From the NCBI GenBank assembly GCA_030248195.1, contig JASAND010015508.1, positions 62,001-126,000 of the forward strand: a DNA stretch of 64,000 bases, written 5' to 3'. A model generated the notes under the pieces. It made no database searches. It was not told the DNA's origin and saw only the letters and a program-made list of their open reading frames with translations. Numbering within the stretch: position 1 is the first letter of the stretch; each line of letters starts with the position of its first letter. Position numbers and translations under genes: made by a program. Source of the DNA: Trissonchulus latispiculum (Eukaryota > Nematoda > Enoplea > Enoplida > Ironidae). Shown here in pieces: positions 37,328 through 58,000 of this stretch.

Positions 37328-38489
37328 ACATTACGCAATTTTTGACGAAATCATTTTTTTTTTTTGAAAAATGTTCGGTAATATTCAAGATGGGTCGGCG
37401 GGTCAATGGTTACAGAATTTTTTCCGATTTCTTGTTGAGTTTTGAGATGGAGTCACAGCCTTTGTTGTTTTTTTCATTTCGACTTACCGATTGAGCCACT
37501 TCAGACAGAGTGGGACCAAGCTTAAGTTTGTATCCAACCCAAACTGTAGGGACATATTTTGAGTGTGAATAACAACAGTTCACACAGACACACAAAATGT
37601 TTTATTTTTAAAGCTGACATTATACTTGTTTGAATTCTTGTTGGATGTTACAAACTTTGGAATCCATTAAAAGACGACCACATCAAAGTTGTTACAGAGA
37701 CGGCATAGTAAATGTTGCATTAGTTTAAACAATTTAGCAATTATATACAGGAATCATGTGATTCTGCTAGGAATATATATCTGAAAATGTTATTTTGCAT
37801 TTGTAAGGATTTCAGTCAGACATAACAGAATTGCCAATGGAATAAACGATTGGTTGCTGGTTATCCATATTCATTCTAGTTTTCTTGATAAAAATTAACG
37901 AAATTAGCATAAATTTGCCCAAAATTCAAGTCCAAAATTTTGCTAATTGAAAGTGTCGAAACAAGTTTTCGTCACTGATTTTTTCGTCAGCAACATAACT
38001 TTCAGCGAAACAATGTAACTAACATTGCGGAACTTGCTACTCTGATTCAATAATAGGATCTCCCTTTTTTTTCGGTACCTCGGAATGGAGTGGGTTCACA
38101 TCGTCCGCCAGCCATTCCGATACCAAAACTCACAGCTGCTTCTAAAATAGATAAAAGATATATAAAATAAAAAGGCAAACAGGGCAAACAAAACCTAAAA
38201 TGTACTTGCTGCATATTTAACTTTTTGGCTCAGTCTCCAACCAGCTATTTACTCGTATCTGGGGTAAGTTTTTGCAGAAGTGTTTTATTACTGATGAAAA
38301 TAAAATTGAAGCAAGGTTTGGGTTGTTCTTTCAGGAAAGAAATGTAGAAGTCATGAATTTCCTACAGTATTCTCGGCAAAAGTGTACCCCCAGATTTATG
38401 AGGTATGTATATATATATAGATCGATCAGTAATTCATCTTCACTAGCAATATTTCAAATTTTAATCCTTAATTTTAATTTCCATTTTTA

Positions 38490-38757
38490 GCTACCGTAAT
38501 ACTACGGTAAACGCGCGTTAAAATCAAATTTTCGGGTTTCCAATTTAATTTTAATCTACTCTATTTTTATCCAATTTAAGACTACAAACACTGCGCCAAA
38601 GATTAGATGGAGGCTAGCTCAAGGAGCTAGCCTCCATCTAATCTTTTGGCGCACAGGGTGTTTAGAGCTTAAACAGCTGGTCTTAAATTGGATAAAGTAG
38701 AGTAGATTAAAATTAAATTAGAGCGAAAGAGTTGATTTTAACTCGCGCGTTTACTCG
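38490..38757. repeat. Foldback element containing the palindrome centre
   Basis: GCTACCGTAATACTACGG-type text at 38490 faces GTAGAGTACAGTAGC ending near 38757, with CGCGCG(A)GTTAAAATCAA blocks on both sides. The element resembles the GAGTTAAAA-rich elements nearby. The palindrome's mirror axis lies in its middle. Confidence 0.55.
38601..38643. repeat. Palindrome centre: perfect 20-bp inverted repeat, 3-bp spacer
   Basis: GATTAGATGGAGGCTAGCTC at 38601-38620, AAG at 38621-38623, then the exact complement at 38624-38643. Imperfect pairing continues outward on both sides (GCGCCAAA/TTTTGGCGC and beyond) into the two arms. Confidence 0.95.
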
Positions 38758-39125
38758 CTTAGTAGAGTACAGTAGCTTAAAATGGAAATTAAAATTAAGG
38801 ATTAAAATTGAAATATTGCTAGTGAAGATGAATTGCGATCGATCATGTATATATATATACATACCTCATAAATCTGAAATTACACTTTGCCGAAAGAGGC
38901 TCTCTTAGAGAAATTCATGACTTCTACATTTCTTTCCTGAAATAAAAAGCTAAGCATTGCTAATTTTATTTTCATCAGTAATAAAACCTCTGCAAAACCT
39001 ACCTCAGATATAAAGTAAATAACTGGTTGGAGACTTAATTTAAGTTAAATATGCAGCAAGTACATTTTAGATTTTGTTTGCCCTGTTTGCCTTTTTATTT
39101 TATATATATCTTTTATCTATTTTAG

Positions 39126-46353
<7,228 letters not shown>

Positions 46354-48064
46354 GCCTGCCTTCTAGATCCTTTTTGGTGCTTTCTGGTTGGCTGTTTTCG
46401 TTTTTCATTCTCTGGTGCTTTCTCAGCCCCCTTTTTAGCTGCATCTCTATTTTTCCTGATTAATTCTGAGTTTTGCAGATCTTCGTTTCGTCCTGGATTA
46501 TCTCGGCCTATTCGCCCCCGGTCCGATCGGAATTATGTGATACGTATTAGATATATGGTTGTGGACCAAACTCCCCGTTGGCCTTATTCCAGTCTTCCAA
46601 GAAATTAATTAATTAATTAACCAATTGATTAATTAATTAATTAGGAAGTGACTAATTAGATAGTTTATTAATTGGTTGTTGTGTTTTCTTCCATTGCTGT
46701 GCATCGCATTGAGCCTGCCAGCCATCTTTCAACTGTTGCACTGAATTTGCTTCAATGTACTGTGTTTTAGCTGCTTAGTGGATTCTATTCTGCTCAATTT
46801 AATCATTATCTTAACTCGTGGTCCTTACATGTATGACCTATTATGTATTTGTTGTGAATTTATTTGTTTTCATTACAGCTTTGCTTATTTCATTAATTGG
46901 AGTTTGAAACTTGACAACTTTTGATTTCTGTGCGAGCTTTTGAGCAAATTCTGAATTGAAGAAAACTAAAAATTTGAGTACGTCAACCGTTAAAAAAGAA
47001 ATTCTTAGCTGTAGCTTTGTTGTTTCAGTTATTTATTGTGGTTGTTCAGTTTTATGTTATATTTTGTGACCTAAACAGAAAAATTCCAATTTTAATTTTA
47101 GTAGTTTCAATTAGGAATTCATTCGTGAAAAGATCTGTGGGTGGACTAAAGGGAAAAAGTAGACGAAGGGAAAAAACCACATTTAATAGTTATGACTGTT
47201 TTTCAAATATCCAAAAGTTTCTTTGGCCATAATCATTCTCATGCGGATTCCGAAAACAAAATTTCCTTTTATTTATGTAACTGTAGTTTGCATTATTATT
47301 GTTATAGTTTTGTTTAAGGCAATGCAAGAGCACTTGCAGGGTTCTGTTGGCAGAGGACCCTTCCTATACCATTTTCACTTGTTGCTATCACTTAATAGAA
47401 AGCAGAGATGCACAAAAAGTCAATTTTGGAGTCCTGAAATTTGATATACAAATTCACAAAAAGTCAACTTTGGAGTCCTGAAACTTGATACACAAAAAAA
47501 CAGTAATATCAGTAAGATGCAAATATCAAAGAATGGTATCATTTATTTCTTGCTTTTGACTAACATTTTAACACCCAGTAAGATTCCTAAATAAGACTCA
47601 AAAATGTAGCTAATTATTATTTAGGAGTGGCTTGTGTGCATCTTTGTAGCTTCTAGTGACACTGTTAGTAAGTTTAAGTTTAGTCTGCACTATTTTGGTT
47701 CTTGTTGTGAGAAGAAACTGTACAGTTTTGAGATTCAGGTCCTTTTCGTAGGCAAGTTAAAAGAATAGTGTTAAAATTTTTAAACTCGTTTAACAAAGCA
47801 GGCGTGTTTAAATGAACTCTTATACCTAACCCTGTGCGTGAAAAGGATTGAGTTAATTTCAACTCGTTTAACTCGCTGCACGAAAGGGCCCTTAGTTGGA
47901 TTTTTCATTGTTTTTTGCATTTTTGCAATCTGTCCTCGCAGTTGTATACATTACTTAATGTAATTTTTGAAGCAAAATCAAAAAGATTCACTTTTCTTTG
48001 ATCTCTAAAATGATTTTTGAATAAAAATGCAGACACATTTTGCATCAAATTTTCTGCTTAGGTA

Positions 48065-48140
<76 letters not shown>

Positions 48141-48947
48141 CTCTTAGTAGTACTCTATGTAGTACTTTAGACTTTCTGTTGTGCCGTGTACGTATCTGCT
48201 ACATTAGATACTGTAATGTAAATGTAATGTAATGTAATGTACTGTACTGTAGAACATGTTTGAGCAATGAGGTCAACAATTGAGGTGAACTTTTTCCCTC
48301 CGACTGACTTCGTCTGCTCCATTTCCTCTCCTCTAATTCTGTTTACTTTCTTTCTTTCCTCGCGTCCTTCAGGTGCCTGACACCGGAGCTTCGCGTCGGA
48401 GTTACTGTAATGGTTGTAACAGTTCAGCTTATACTGTACAATATCGGTTCTATAGCGAGGTGGCTGAAAGGATGTAGCAAGGTCAGAGTGAAATGAAATA
48501 TGAAGATAAATTAAGAGGACTTTTTCTGATAGTGGCTTAGAAGATTTTCATGTTAAAAGAAGAATTCCTAGACGTTTTAGAAGTTACTAATGGGATATGT
48601 AGTTTTGTTCGGATTGTTTTGGGTTGTTCTGTTGTTCATGTTCGGATGCCATTGATGATTCCTGGTTATTTTCTGTCGCTTTTTGTTACTGCAATGTAGA
48701 TATTTTTATGTTGTCTTATTTGAGAATATATATTGGTTTTTGTCTTATCCTAGCTAGCCTTCTAAGACTCACCAACGGGAAACGTTAAGCTTAATTTGCC
48801 TAAAGCTGAGCGCTAATAAACTTATGACGTTTCAACAGCAGGAACTGTTACAGATTATCCTCGCTAAGAATTCCGAGCGGCAAGCAACCACTATCAAATA
48901 CTCTTATCTATTATGTACTCTTGACACACTAACCAGTCAGGCATCAT
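46354..48947. other. Right intergenic region between the tail-to-tail genes
   Basis: Inverted twin of 28436-31003. KANK ends at 46353 on the + strand and the myosin at 49013 on the minus strand. Contains the ATTA palindrome (46600-46640), a GAGTTAAA repeat (47740-47893), (AT)n (48067-48136) and TAATG repeats (48212-48240). No exon recognised. Confidence 0.5.
48067..48136. repeat. (AT)n microsatellite, right arm
   Basis: About 35 AT units, the mirror of 29239-29303. The length difference between arms fits microsatellite drift. Confidence 0.9.
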
Positions 48948-48953
48948 TTTATT
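48948..48953 (-). terminator. Polyadenylation signal AATAAA, right myosin
   Basis: Minus-strand AATAAA 60 bases after the stop codon at 49013-49015, conserved with the left arm. Confidence 0.65.
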
Positions 48954-49012
48954 AAAATAAGCTCTAAACGGTATAACAGAGGGAGGAGAACAAAAGGGAG
49001 GGGAGTCTTTCT

Positions 49013-52000
49013 TCAGTAGTGAACTTCCAGTTTCCCGCCTCGGCGAGTATATCGAACCGGATGCGGAAGTGAGGATCCATGGATCGGCGATCCACCATCC
49101 TGAACGGATCCATCCGCATCCGCTGTCGTGTCGTAGCAGCCCAGCAGTGGAGAGCTGGGTGAGCTTTTGACGCTGCGAGTCGTCCCAGCGGCGGCTCCAG
49201 AGTGGGTGAGACCGGAGGACTGGCCGAGGCCGGTCTGGTGATGGTGGCGCCCGCTCAGGAAACAGCCCGGATGGAAGACCCCGGAATCTTCGTCGGGCAT
49301 CGGTTTGAAGACCAGCTCCAGCGGTTCCTCTTCGCAGGCTACCCAGATGCTAAAATAGGAAGTCACAATTATGAGGTTATGCGGAAAACTGAGGATATTA
49401 TTCTGGGAAGGGGGGAACTTTAAAATTTGCTGGGAAATGTTTTGATTTGCTTTTGAAATTTCTGTTTGAAATATTTGAAATATTTTGGCTGTGCGCCAAA
49501 AGGGCCAAGTCGAAGATTCGACACCGATAAAGTTTAAGTTTAAGCTTTGTGGGAATTTTTGGCCGCCCTGAAATTTGTTCCTATCTTCTTTCCTTTTGCT
49601 CACCAGACAACTTTCAGTTTCAGGGGCTGTATACTGTATAGTATGTTATAGTAGGCTGTATGTAACAAAACTAAACCTACGTAGAGGCAATGTCAACAAA
49701 AGGCGGTTTTCCAGTGGCATTCTGAATCACCAGATACAATTTGGCCGTCAATTCCACGATGTGTCTGCATTCCAGAATAAAGTCGCCTCGATTTTTACTG
49801 AGGGCTGCCTAAAGTGCACTGACATAGAGTTTGCATTAATTTAATAAACAACAAAATTCAACCCAAAAGTAAGTAAATACTAACGAGGGTGTGCGCAAGT
49901 GTGCCCATACCCAGTAAGAACAGAGTGTCATAATCCTCCTATTTATGGACTTCTTACTATAGTGTTTTGTTGGCCGGCCGGGTGGAAAACGGGCGGGCCC
50001 GTTGACCGGGCGGCCAAGAGGTGCGCTAGGCCGAACGGCCGGCCAGCCAGCCGTTGAACTGCCGGTAAACGGCCGGCCGACCGGCCGCACTTATATTTCA
50101 GCGGGTAATCAGAATTTCTCAGTAAATCGATTCTATGTCATGCTGATAGTTTCCATATCCTGATTTCTTGTTCTGGCACTCATGGATCAGCCTGCCGGTC
50201 ATTTTTAGCCTTTGATTCGTTAGCCGGCCGTTTTTGGCCGGTTGGGCCGTCAAACGGCCGTGCGGTAACGGCCGGCCCACGAAAATTTCGGCAGGTTAAC
50301 AACACTATTTCTTACAACAGCCAATATTAAACAAACAGGCAAGATTTTGTGCAAAAAGTTAAGTTTCCGCTGGACGGACATTTTCAGCACTTGTAAGCCT
50401 GCAGCGCAGCTAATTATTTTATGACGAAGCTTTCGTACTTGATAACCACAGAAAGTATACGCGCAAAACATTGTCTGAACATTTTAGATAACGTTTGAGG
50501 AATTTACTTGATATATCTCTCTCAAACAATATTTTAATAATTCAGCATGACAAGTGTGAACTAACATCCTTGAGATGAATGACGGCGACAGTATCACAGT
50601 AGGGACTGAGTGAGAGTCGCATCACAGCCTGGACGGGCGCTCGCTGCTTCAGCTGGACGCTGCGCGGATCCAGCAGGATGATCCCAGCCGTGCTCAGCAC
50701 TAGCAGAGCTGTGCTCACCTAAAATAGGCAGACACGACAGAAAATCATGGGCCACTGAAAGCCTAAATAAATTCACCCTCTTTTCGTCTAGTGCAGTGAA
50801 CGCTCAAATAGTTGAGCTACACCGGCTGGCCATCAGTACAAAAACGTCTACAGCTCATTACTTCTATGGAAAGAAAGCTCTGGAGTCAGTATTGTTAAGG
50901 AAAATAAGGAAAAGTTCGGAATTTTTTTAAAACAACTGAGCCATAGAGGTCCGTCAGTGATAGCAGAAACCGTAAATTCGAGTCGTGAAATTATGATTTG
51001 ACTATATTACCTTTCCAGAGGCACGATGAACTTTGGCAATCACATCCGCAAAGACAACGTAGTCATCGTTAGTCTCAGCAGCGATTTTCCGCCACTTGAG
51101 GTTCTGTCGAATCTTCACGTAGTCCCCACGGAATGGATGGCCTACCCTGAACACATAGTAAAACTAGCAACACTACATATTTACCTGTTATGGCTAGAGG
51201 GTGTATTGCCCTAGCCACTTTTAGAAGCAAGGCAATAAGGCATTCCAAAACTTTGAGAGTGACGGCCATGGATATTTAGTGGTAGATAATACTTGATCTA
51301 CTATCGGATGTACCGTTAGCGCACAGATCACGGTTCACCAGCTGATAACAGAGAGCTTGCCTGCTGTCACACTCTTAACATTATGTACTCTTACCGACAG
51401 TCATATCCGAGTCACTTATATACGTACGTCATCTCGTAGCCAGCCTTTTTGTCCTTGAGTAGAACACTGGCCGTCAGCTTTTCCCTCATCCGAAAGTATT
51501 CCTGCTGATCCATCTGAGATCGATATTTGGCACAGCGCCAGCGATGAAAGATGTCTCTGAGAATCTGATCTGTTGTCGGGAAGAGGATCTGGCAGGGAAC
51601 GGAGGGCCAGGACCGATCCATGGGCGAAAGAGAGGGGAGGGTATCGCGACGATGCTCCAGATAGCGACGACGCTGAAATAAAAAATTAAAAATTAAAATA
51701 AAAATGAAAATGAAAAACAAAAATTACATCTATTCAATGATGACTTGTCTTGGGAAATGCGACTAACCAACTCTATTACCTGCTATGAATATTGTGTATT
51801 AACGATTAAGTCTTTGCTGGTTCAGTACTGTAAGAATAATTCATTCTAAATCGCCAAATACATCTTAAATACTAAATTTTTGAATTTATTTTTGAAAAAC
51901 GTCATGTATATAAACTTACACAAAAATTCCACAGGAATCGAAGGGCAACCTTCGCAGCATGAACTTCTTTCAGTTTCTTGAAAGCTTCACGAGCCTAAAA

Positions 52001-55000
52001 CAGACAAAACTACCAAACACAAACTTGATTCTATTCATCATTTACTCAAAAACTGAAAGTTTAGCGTTTCAACATATCAGTAGCATACTAAAATTGAGAG
52101 AGTTGCATAAACTTTTTGCCGCCTTTTCTTTATGTCAAGTATATATTCCTTTGGTATTTGTCAGAATAAAACGCTTTCAAAAGAACTTAAATTCTGGATC
52201 TAAAGGAACCTACTAATTTAGCCCTTCCATAAGCCTGCAGTAGAATCGTGAGTCGCCGGAGCTGAAGAAATCGTCTTCTGAGGCGGCATCTTCGCCAGAA
52301 GGCAGCGATTTTGATCTGAGAGTCGGTCAAATGATCGCCTCGATGTCTTCCATACCATCGACGAAAAACCGACTGAATTAGTCGGGCTAGTCGATCAAGT
52401 TCAATTGATCGAAGCTTCTCTAAGTGAGCTATCTGAAATGGAAAAACAAACAAATCGTCCTACAGAAAAATAAGCAACACCGAAGAGGCAAACGCAAAGC
52501 ACAATTCACGCTGGTCAATGCTGTTTTAGTTTAAATTTATTGTGCTCTTGAACATAATTCAAATTTTAATTTAAATTTAAATTTAAATTTTAACGTCGCA
52601 ATAATAATACTCAAACACCAGCATACTAGGAACATAACATGGTTGCCTTATCAAATTGATTCAGTCTAATTAAGCGAACAATGCGCTTAACGACAAGAAT
52701 AGTCTGTTGAATTTAAGCTTATCGTTTCAACGCAGCCCCCTCTTAGAATAGCACAAAAAATAACTAAAAAAGAAACTATGGACGTACAAGAGCCAAGTCT
52801 TTGAAGAATATCTGAGATCGAGCCAGAACGTATTGGGTCTGTGGCAACTTGAGGGATCGAAATAGGCTGAGGAGACCGTCCCTGGGGGACCCTCTCCATC
52901 GCAACCAAATCGATCTGGAGATGATTCGGTATCGAAGAAAACATCGCTGAAGATCTTGACCGTTCACATAGCCGCCCTGGCCCAGGCAGGATAGCTCCAG
53001 AACGCTGAAAGAAAACGAAAAATAAATAATTTAATTAAATAATTAATTTTGTACTAAAATAGACCTGTAGTTAGTGTTTTAGAACGGCCGGGTTGAACCG
53101 GCCAGCGGCCGGCCGCCGGCCACCGAAAAATGTCACCGGCCGGCCGCCGGCCAACGGCCAGCCGGCCGGCCGTTGGCCGTTCTCAGCCGGCGGCCGCCGG
53201 CTGACCAGCGGCTGGCCACACATATTTTTCAGTGTTTGAAGGCAATCTGAGCTAGAAAGTTGCGAACATTTTTATTATGTATTACAAATTCAATGGAATC
53301 GGTTGTTTTTACTTCATATATTTGCAAAAAGTTCACATGCAGTTAGGATTTGTTTTGTAAACATGTGCTGTTCTGGTCAAATTGCTGTGTCAACTACAAA
53401 TACTTGTGTCAGGCCGGCGACCAGCCGTCGGCCAACGGCCAACCGGCGGCTGAACGGTCGGACGGCCAATGGCCGTCCGCCGGCCGAACGGCCAGACACT
53501 CAGCCGGGCCGGTCGCCGGCTCAAAAGCCGCCGGCCGGCCGGCGGCCGGCCGCCGGCTTCCCAGCCGTCCTAAAACACTACCTGTAGTAGAGTAATAATT
53601 TACCTACTTATAGGCCTTCAGCTGTTCAGACACATATTCGTCCTCAATCAAGCCAGGTCTTTCTTGAGAATTCGGCTGAAACAAGATTGAAGTGAGCAGA
53701 AAAAGTTTTCAAAAAGAACAACTATTTTGAATAACAAGATGATAATACAACATTTAATTTACTAACTATTAACTATAATTACTTGTTATTTTGTCCTTAT
53801 TACCTTATGCTTTCTTATTAATAACTATTTTGAGGTAGATCAGTGATCTAGCTTTTATTTTTTCGTTTTATTATTTATTTTTCTTTATTATTTGCACTTG
53901 TTAGACTTGGTATTTTTAAAGAACGTTGGAACATACTTTGATGCAGATGACCCAGCTGCATTCTCTTTCAGTTAGCGTTCGAAAGACTGAATTGAGCGAA
54001 ATCTAAAGCAAACGTTCATTATTAACGTTTATTAATGATTTAATTACTATTAACGTTCACAATTAATCAATTAATAAAATACTCAACCAGAATGTGTAAA
54101 CATCGAAGCATTGATATTTCCCACTTTACCAATTAACACGTTTAATTAATTGCTAAAGCTCTCCAGTAGCTCAAAAACTTTGCTTCCTTCCTTATTTCAT
54201 TATAACATTGGAGCAGACGGGCTTTTAGAAGTTAAGACAAAAGAATTATTCACTTGAAATTGCGCAGCAGTTGATAAACGCTTCGTCAGAGTGGACCAAG
54301 AGCTGTCACCTGGAGTTTGAAATTAAAATCACAAATGCACAAATACATAATTAAGCGTTTAGATCATACGTCAATCGTTAAAACGTATATAATATATTTG
54401 TTATATGTATGCTTCATTTAACTTTAATGAAGGATGCTAGTTAAGTTAAAAAGAATCTTTAGATGAAATTTAAGCAATCAAAATGTTTAAAATACTTAAA
54501 ATACCATTACCTTCAGGAAAGAGAATTTTGCACAGAGGATTTGAGCTGCGATAAAGGAGATCGCAAAATTCTCTTTTTAGAATTTCGAAATTTCGAGGTA
54601 GGAAATCAGTGGCACTGTACTGAACCTAAAACAGGATAAAAGAACCTAAATTCTTTAACATTAACTATGTAATTAATTGCCAAACAAACAGAGTGACGAA
54701 ACAACTATAAGTTGTGCTTGGGTACCGATTTCACTAGATTTGCTCAATTATTTTTCTTATTTTGGGTAAAGCCAGGAATACAGAAGTGATACAAGCGTCA
54801 CACTCTTAGTTATTAGGCTAGGAACATGATCTGCACGATAACGGCCGACACCCTCTACAATTGAGCCAAGCTCATGACCCATTATTTGGAAGAAAATCAT
54901 CATACATCAGTAAGATAGTGTCGAACGATAAAGTCTGTCTTTGACAGGACTTTGAATCTGGAATTGCCCTGATGAATCTTCTCGGCAATCACATCCAGAA

Positions 55001-58000
55001 TGTCGCACTGGAGCGGCGGAGGGGAGTTGAGTACCGGTCGAAGATCCAAAGCGGAGAAACAGGAACAGAGGGCGTTGAGCGTCTCTGAGCTTTCGTCTTC
55101 CTGCTGGATCCAAACCCAGTTGACGCACTGAAACACAGACACATCCACAGCTGAAAGCCAAATAATCAAAAATAAAATTATTTGAAAACTGCACCCACTT
55201 GCAGGTTTCGACCTAGATGGGAATTTGTGTGCGAGTTCGTTCTACAGTGGAATTTCTTTCTTCCAATTCTTTCCGTTGGCAAAAGGCGATCAGCTAAACT
55301 GTGCTATCATGCTCAAATTTTTCAACATTCCGCTCGCCTCCACCTTGTTTTATTGAAACGGTCATCTGTCAACGAGTTGGGCTGAAATGCCCTTAAGTTA
55401 GTCATTTTGATGAGACTGTGTCTCCGTAGCTCAGTCGGCAGAGTGAGCGTTAGCCTGGTGCGCAAAATGGCGCGGGTTCGAGTACCACCGGAGGTTAAAA
55501 TTTTCGGACATTCGGCGATACATGGCTTTCTTTGTTTTTCTTTGTCAAAACCTGGAGCTTACTTCTTGTAGATACAGTTCCTGTTCCCTTCGCATTGTCT
55601 GATCCAGCAGAAACCAATGAATACGCTCATTCACTGAATTGATCAGCAGCTGCTCAAAACAGTTAACCTAAAAGTTTATAGAAACTAAAAAAATGAAACT
55701 AAATTAACTAAACTAATACATTTACCACATTAACTTTAACCACAGTTTGTTCCAGCGAACCTGGCTTTGTAGCGCTTCTACCAGGGCTGGTTGATCAAGA
55801 AGAAACCAAGGACAAGCCCGAACGGGAGGCGTCAGGCATTGCAGGCTTAGGAACATCGTCCAAATCGTCTACGGGACCCCGTTCAAATACCCGGGGAAAT
55901 TTCAGAGAGAACCCCTCAATCTTTCCTTAGAGCCTGCTTGCTCCCTTTTAGTTATTACAAAACATAAAGTGTGCTTATTCCCTTACAGACCCGTCTCCCC
56001 AGGATGTGAATTTCAGCTTCTAAGCAGGCAATGAAGGTTGAAGACGCGATTCCCGCGGCAATTAAGACCAGAAACAGTACTCAACTCGGAATCGAACCGA
56101 GAGCGCATCCAGCGCAGGGCATTCTGAGCCCAAGGGATCTGTGCTCCCCCGACACACGTTCCAGACCCTTTTAGATCCAACCAACCAGAAGCAACTACTG
56201 TGGGACCGGAGACAGGAGTCCAGTCCGGGTCCTGAGGCAGCCTCGACACATGTAGCGCTTCTACCAGGGCTGGTTGATCAAGAAGAAACCAAGGACAAGC
56301 CCGAACGGGAGGCGTCAGGCACCCTTGTACCCACGAAACCAGGACCTAGAAGAGAGAAGGAAAGATGGAGGTTCAGCTTTTCACCCACCATTGAAAGTAA
56401 AGATTTGGCCCAGCCGGGGATCGAAACACGGCCCTTCTGATCCGGAAACAGACATGCTACCGCAACACCACAGGGCCATCAGCTGACCTCCCATTGCAGG
56501 CTTATCAATCTTTCGTATGCTTGCTTCCCTTACAGCTTGCTTTGTTTATGAAAATAATCCTGACAACAGACAGTATGCTATCTGTGGACTGTGGTGGAGT
56601 AAACTTCTCATAGCGAACAGTATCAGTGTATCTTATGTATTATGTACTCTTGCTATTACCACTTGCACTCCTATAAAGTGCTCATTTTTCGACCGCTGAA
56701 CACTGGCATGGTCTCACCTCCAGATCATCAAATCCATAGACATCCATGAGACTAAGGATTCGACCGGAGCCAGAGATCGTGGTGGAGGGATCTCCTCGTC
56801 GCTTGAGGCCCAGATTGACTTTCCCAATGAGCCAATGAAAAAGGCGGGAGTAGAGTGTTCGAATCAGGAGATCTAGATTACTCTGAGCCTCGTCTGAGCA
56901 GAGATCTGCCACCACGATTTCTCCCCGGAGATGAACCTGCTTTTTGAGGAGGGCAAAGGAGAGCACTTCCGACTCACAGCCGATCAAGTGGACTAGATCG
57001 CTCAGATCTGAAATAAAAACTTTTGTCATTCCAAACGAAAAGGCTACATAGGAACAACGGTTAGCCTTGGAGTCGGAATATTTAATATTGTCAAGAGAGA
57101 CAGTTTCTGAAATGCAAAATTTGTTAAGGTGGTGATTCCTTTTGGAGACATCAACTTTGAACCACTATTACTCAACCATTACTTGGAGTTAAGAAGCCAT
57201 TTTTATATAAAAATGCAGCTTAACATTTTCTCTTTCTAATGAATACAACGAATCTAACTTTAGCTTTTGGAAATTATTTTAGCGCATCTTCGAAGTAATT
57301 TAATTTTCCAGATTTTTTGCAGACTAAAGTAAATTTTTTCGTGAGGCATCGGCCACATCATTCGATTCTACTATCAAATAGCTGGGGACCCTTTTTTAGT
57401 TATTATGAAACCGCTCTTCGTTATAAACAAATTAGCTAAAATGTATGCGCAACCTGGATTCTGCCTACTTTTCCCAACTTTGGCAAGCGACCACTTTAGC
57501 TAGAAAGCAGCAATTGGGACAACTAAAAAAGGGTCCCTTAATATTTTAGTGTAAAACACGCCCAGTAAGTGGCAACCATCTAGCTTGCATAGTAAATGCT
57601 CCACCATCGCTGGAAAAAATTTGGTCATATTTTTGCAAAAACTACATTTTCTATGATAGCAGCGTACGGGGTACCAGTTAGAAGATTATAGTATCATAAT
57701 CGAAGCGGATAATCGGTCTCGACGATACCTTAAAATTGACACTCGTAGTTTAATTTTGCGGCTTACGTAGAGCAAGAAATGGAGGATTATTTGATTTCTG
57801 CAAAAATGACAAGTTTTCAACGCCAAAACAGGAAAGTCGACTATATCTCACGATAGCGAAAAGCTAGTTTTACATAACGTGTTAACTATCGCTGTATTTA
57901 CGATAAGACAAAGTAAGTACTAGGACAAATCTTATACGTTTTTAAAGACATTCAAAGAATTGCTTTCATTAAGTCATAACAACTTCTCCCTTGTTTTTAG

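Larger units (their letters stand above)
31004..38150 (-). pseudogene. KANK ankyrin-repeat protein, left copy: decayed
   Basis: Minus-strand exons: 31004-31033, 31618-31716, 32421-32619, 35051-35164, plus remnants near 37645-37735 and 38045-38150. Against the right copy, exon 32421-32619 lacks two bases (GAAACGACGG against GAAACGACCCGG). Exon 31618-31716 has an extra base near its start (GATGGAAAACAC against GATGGAAGCAC) and one C fewer before its donor. The second exon is interrupted by small indels. In the first, the centre is replaced by unrelated sequence. Exon 35051-35164 alone is intact (Arg for Lys at one site). Upstream exons are missing at the palindrome centre. The copy cannot encode the ankyrin domain. 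Confidence 0.87.
18958..38620 (+). repeat. Left arm of giant palindrome
   Basis: Nearly the whole stretch returns in inverted order at 38624-60689. Matching landmarks (left/right): TTAA-ended element 18958/60689, myosin exon 20069-20358/56718-57007, myosin last exon 28034-28370/49013-49349, (AT)n 29239/48136, KANK last exon 31004-31033/46324-46353, KANK exon 35051-35164/42199-42312. Coordinate sums drift from 77076 to 77383 around twice the centre (77244), which reflects indels. Exons are almost identical between arms; introns differ by substitutions, indels and whole-element insertions. Both genes in this arm carry frameshifts. Confidence 0.93.

Noticed and set aside
57875..57981. Gypsy LTR bounded by TGTTA...TAACA
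   Set aside because: The empty site in the left arm shows that the extra bases TTTTACATAACG belong to the element, and only the longer boundary leaves a matching CTAG duplication.
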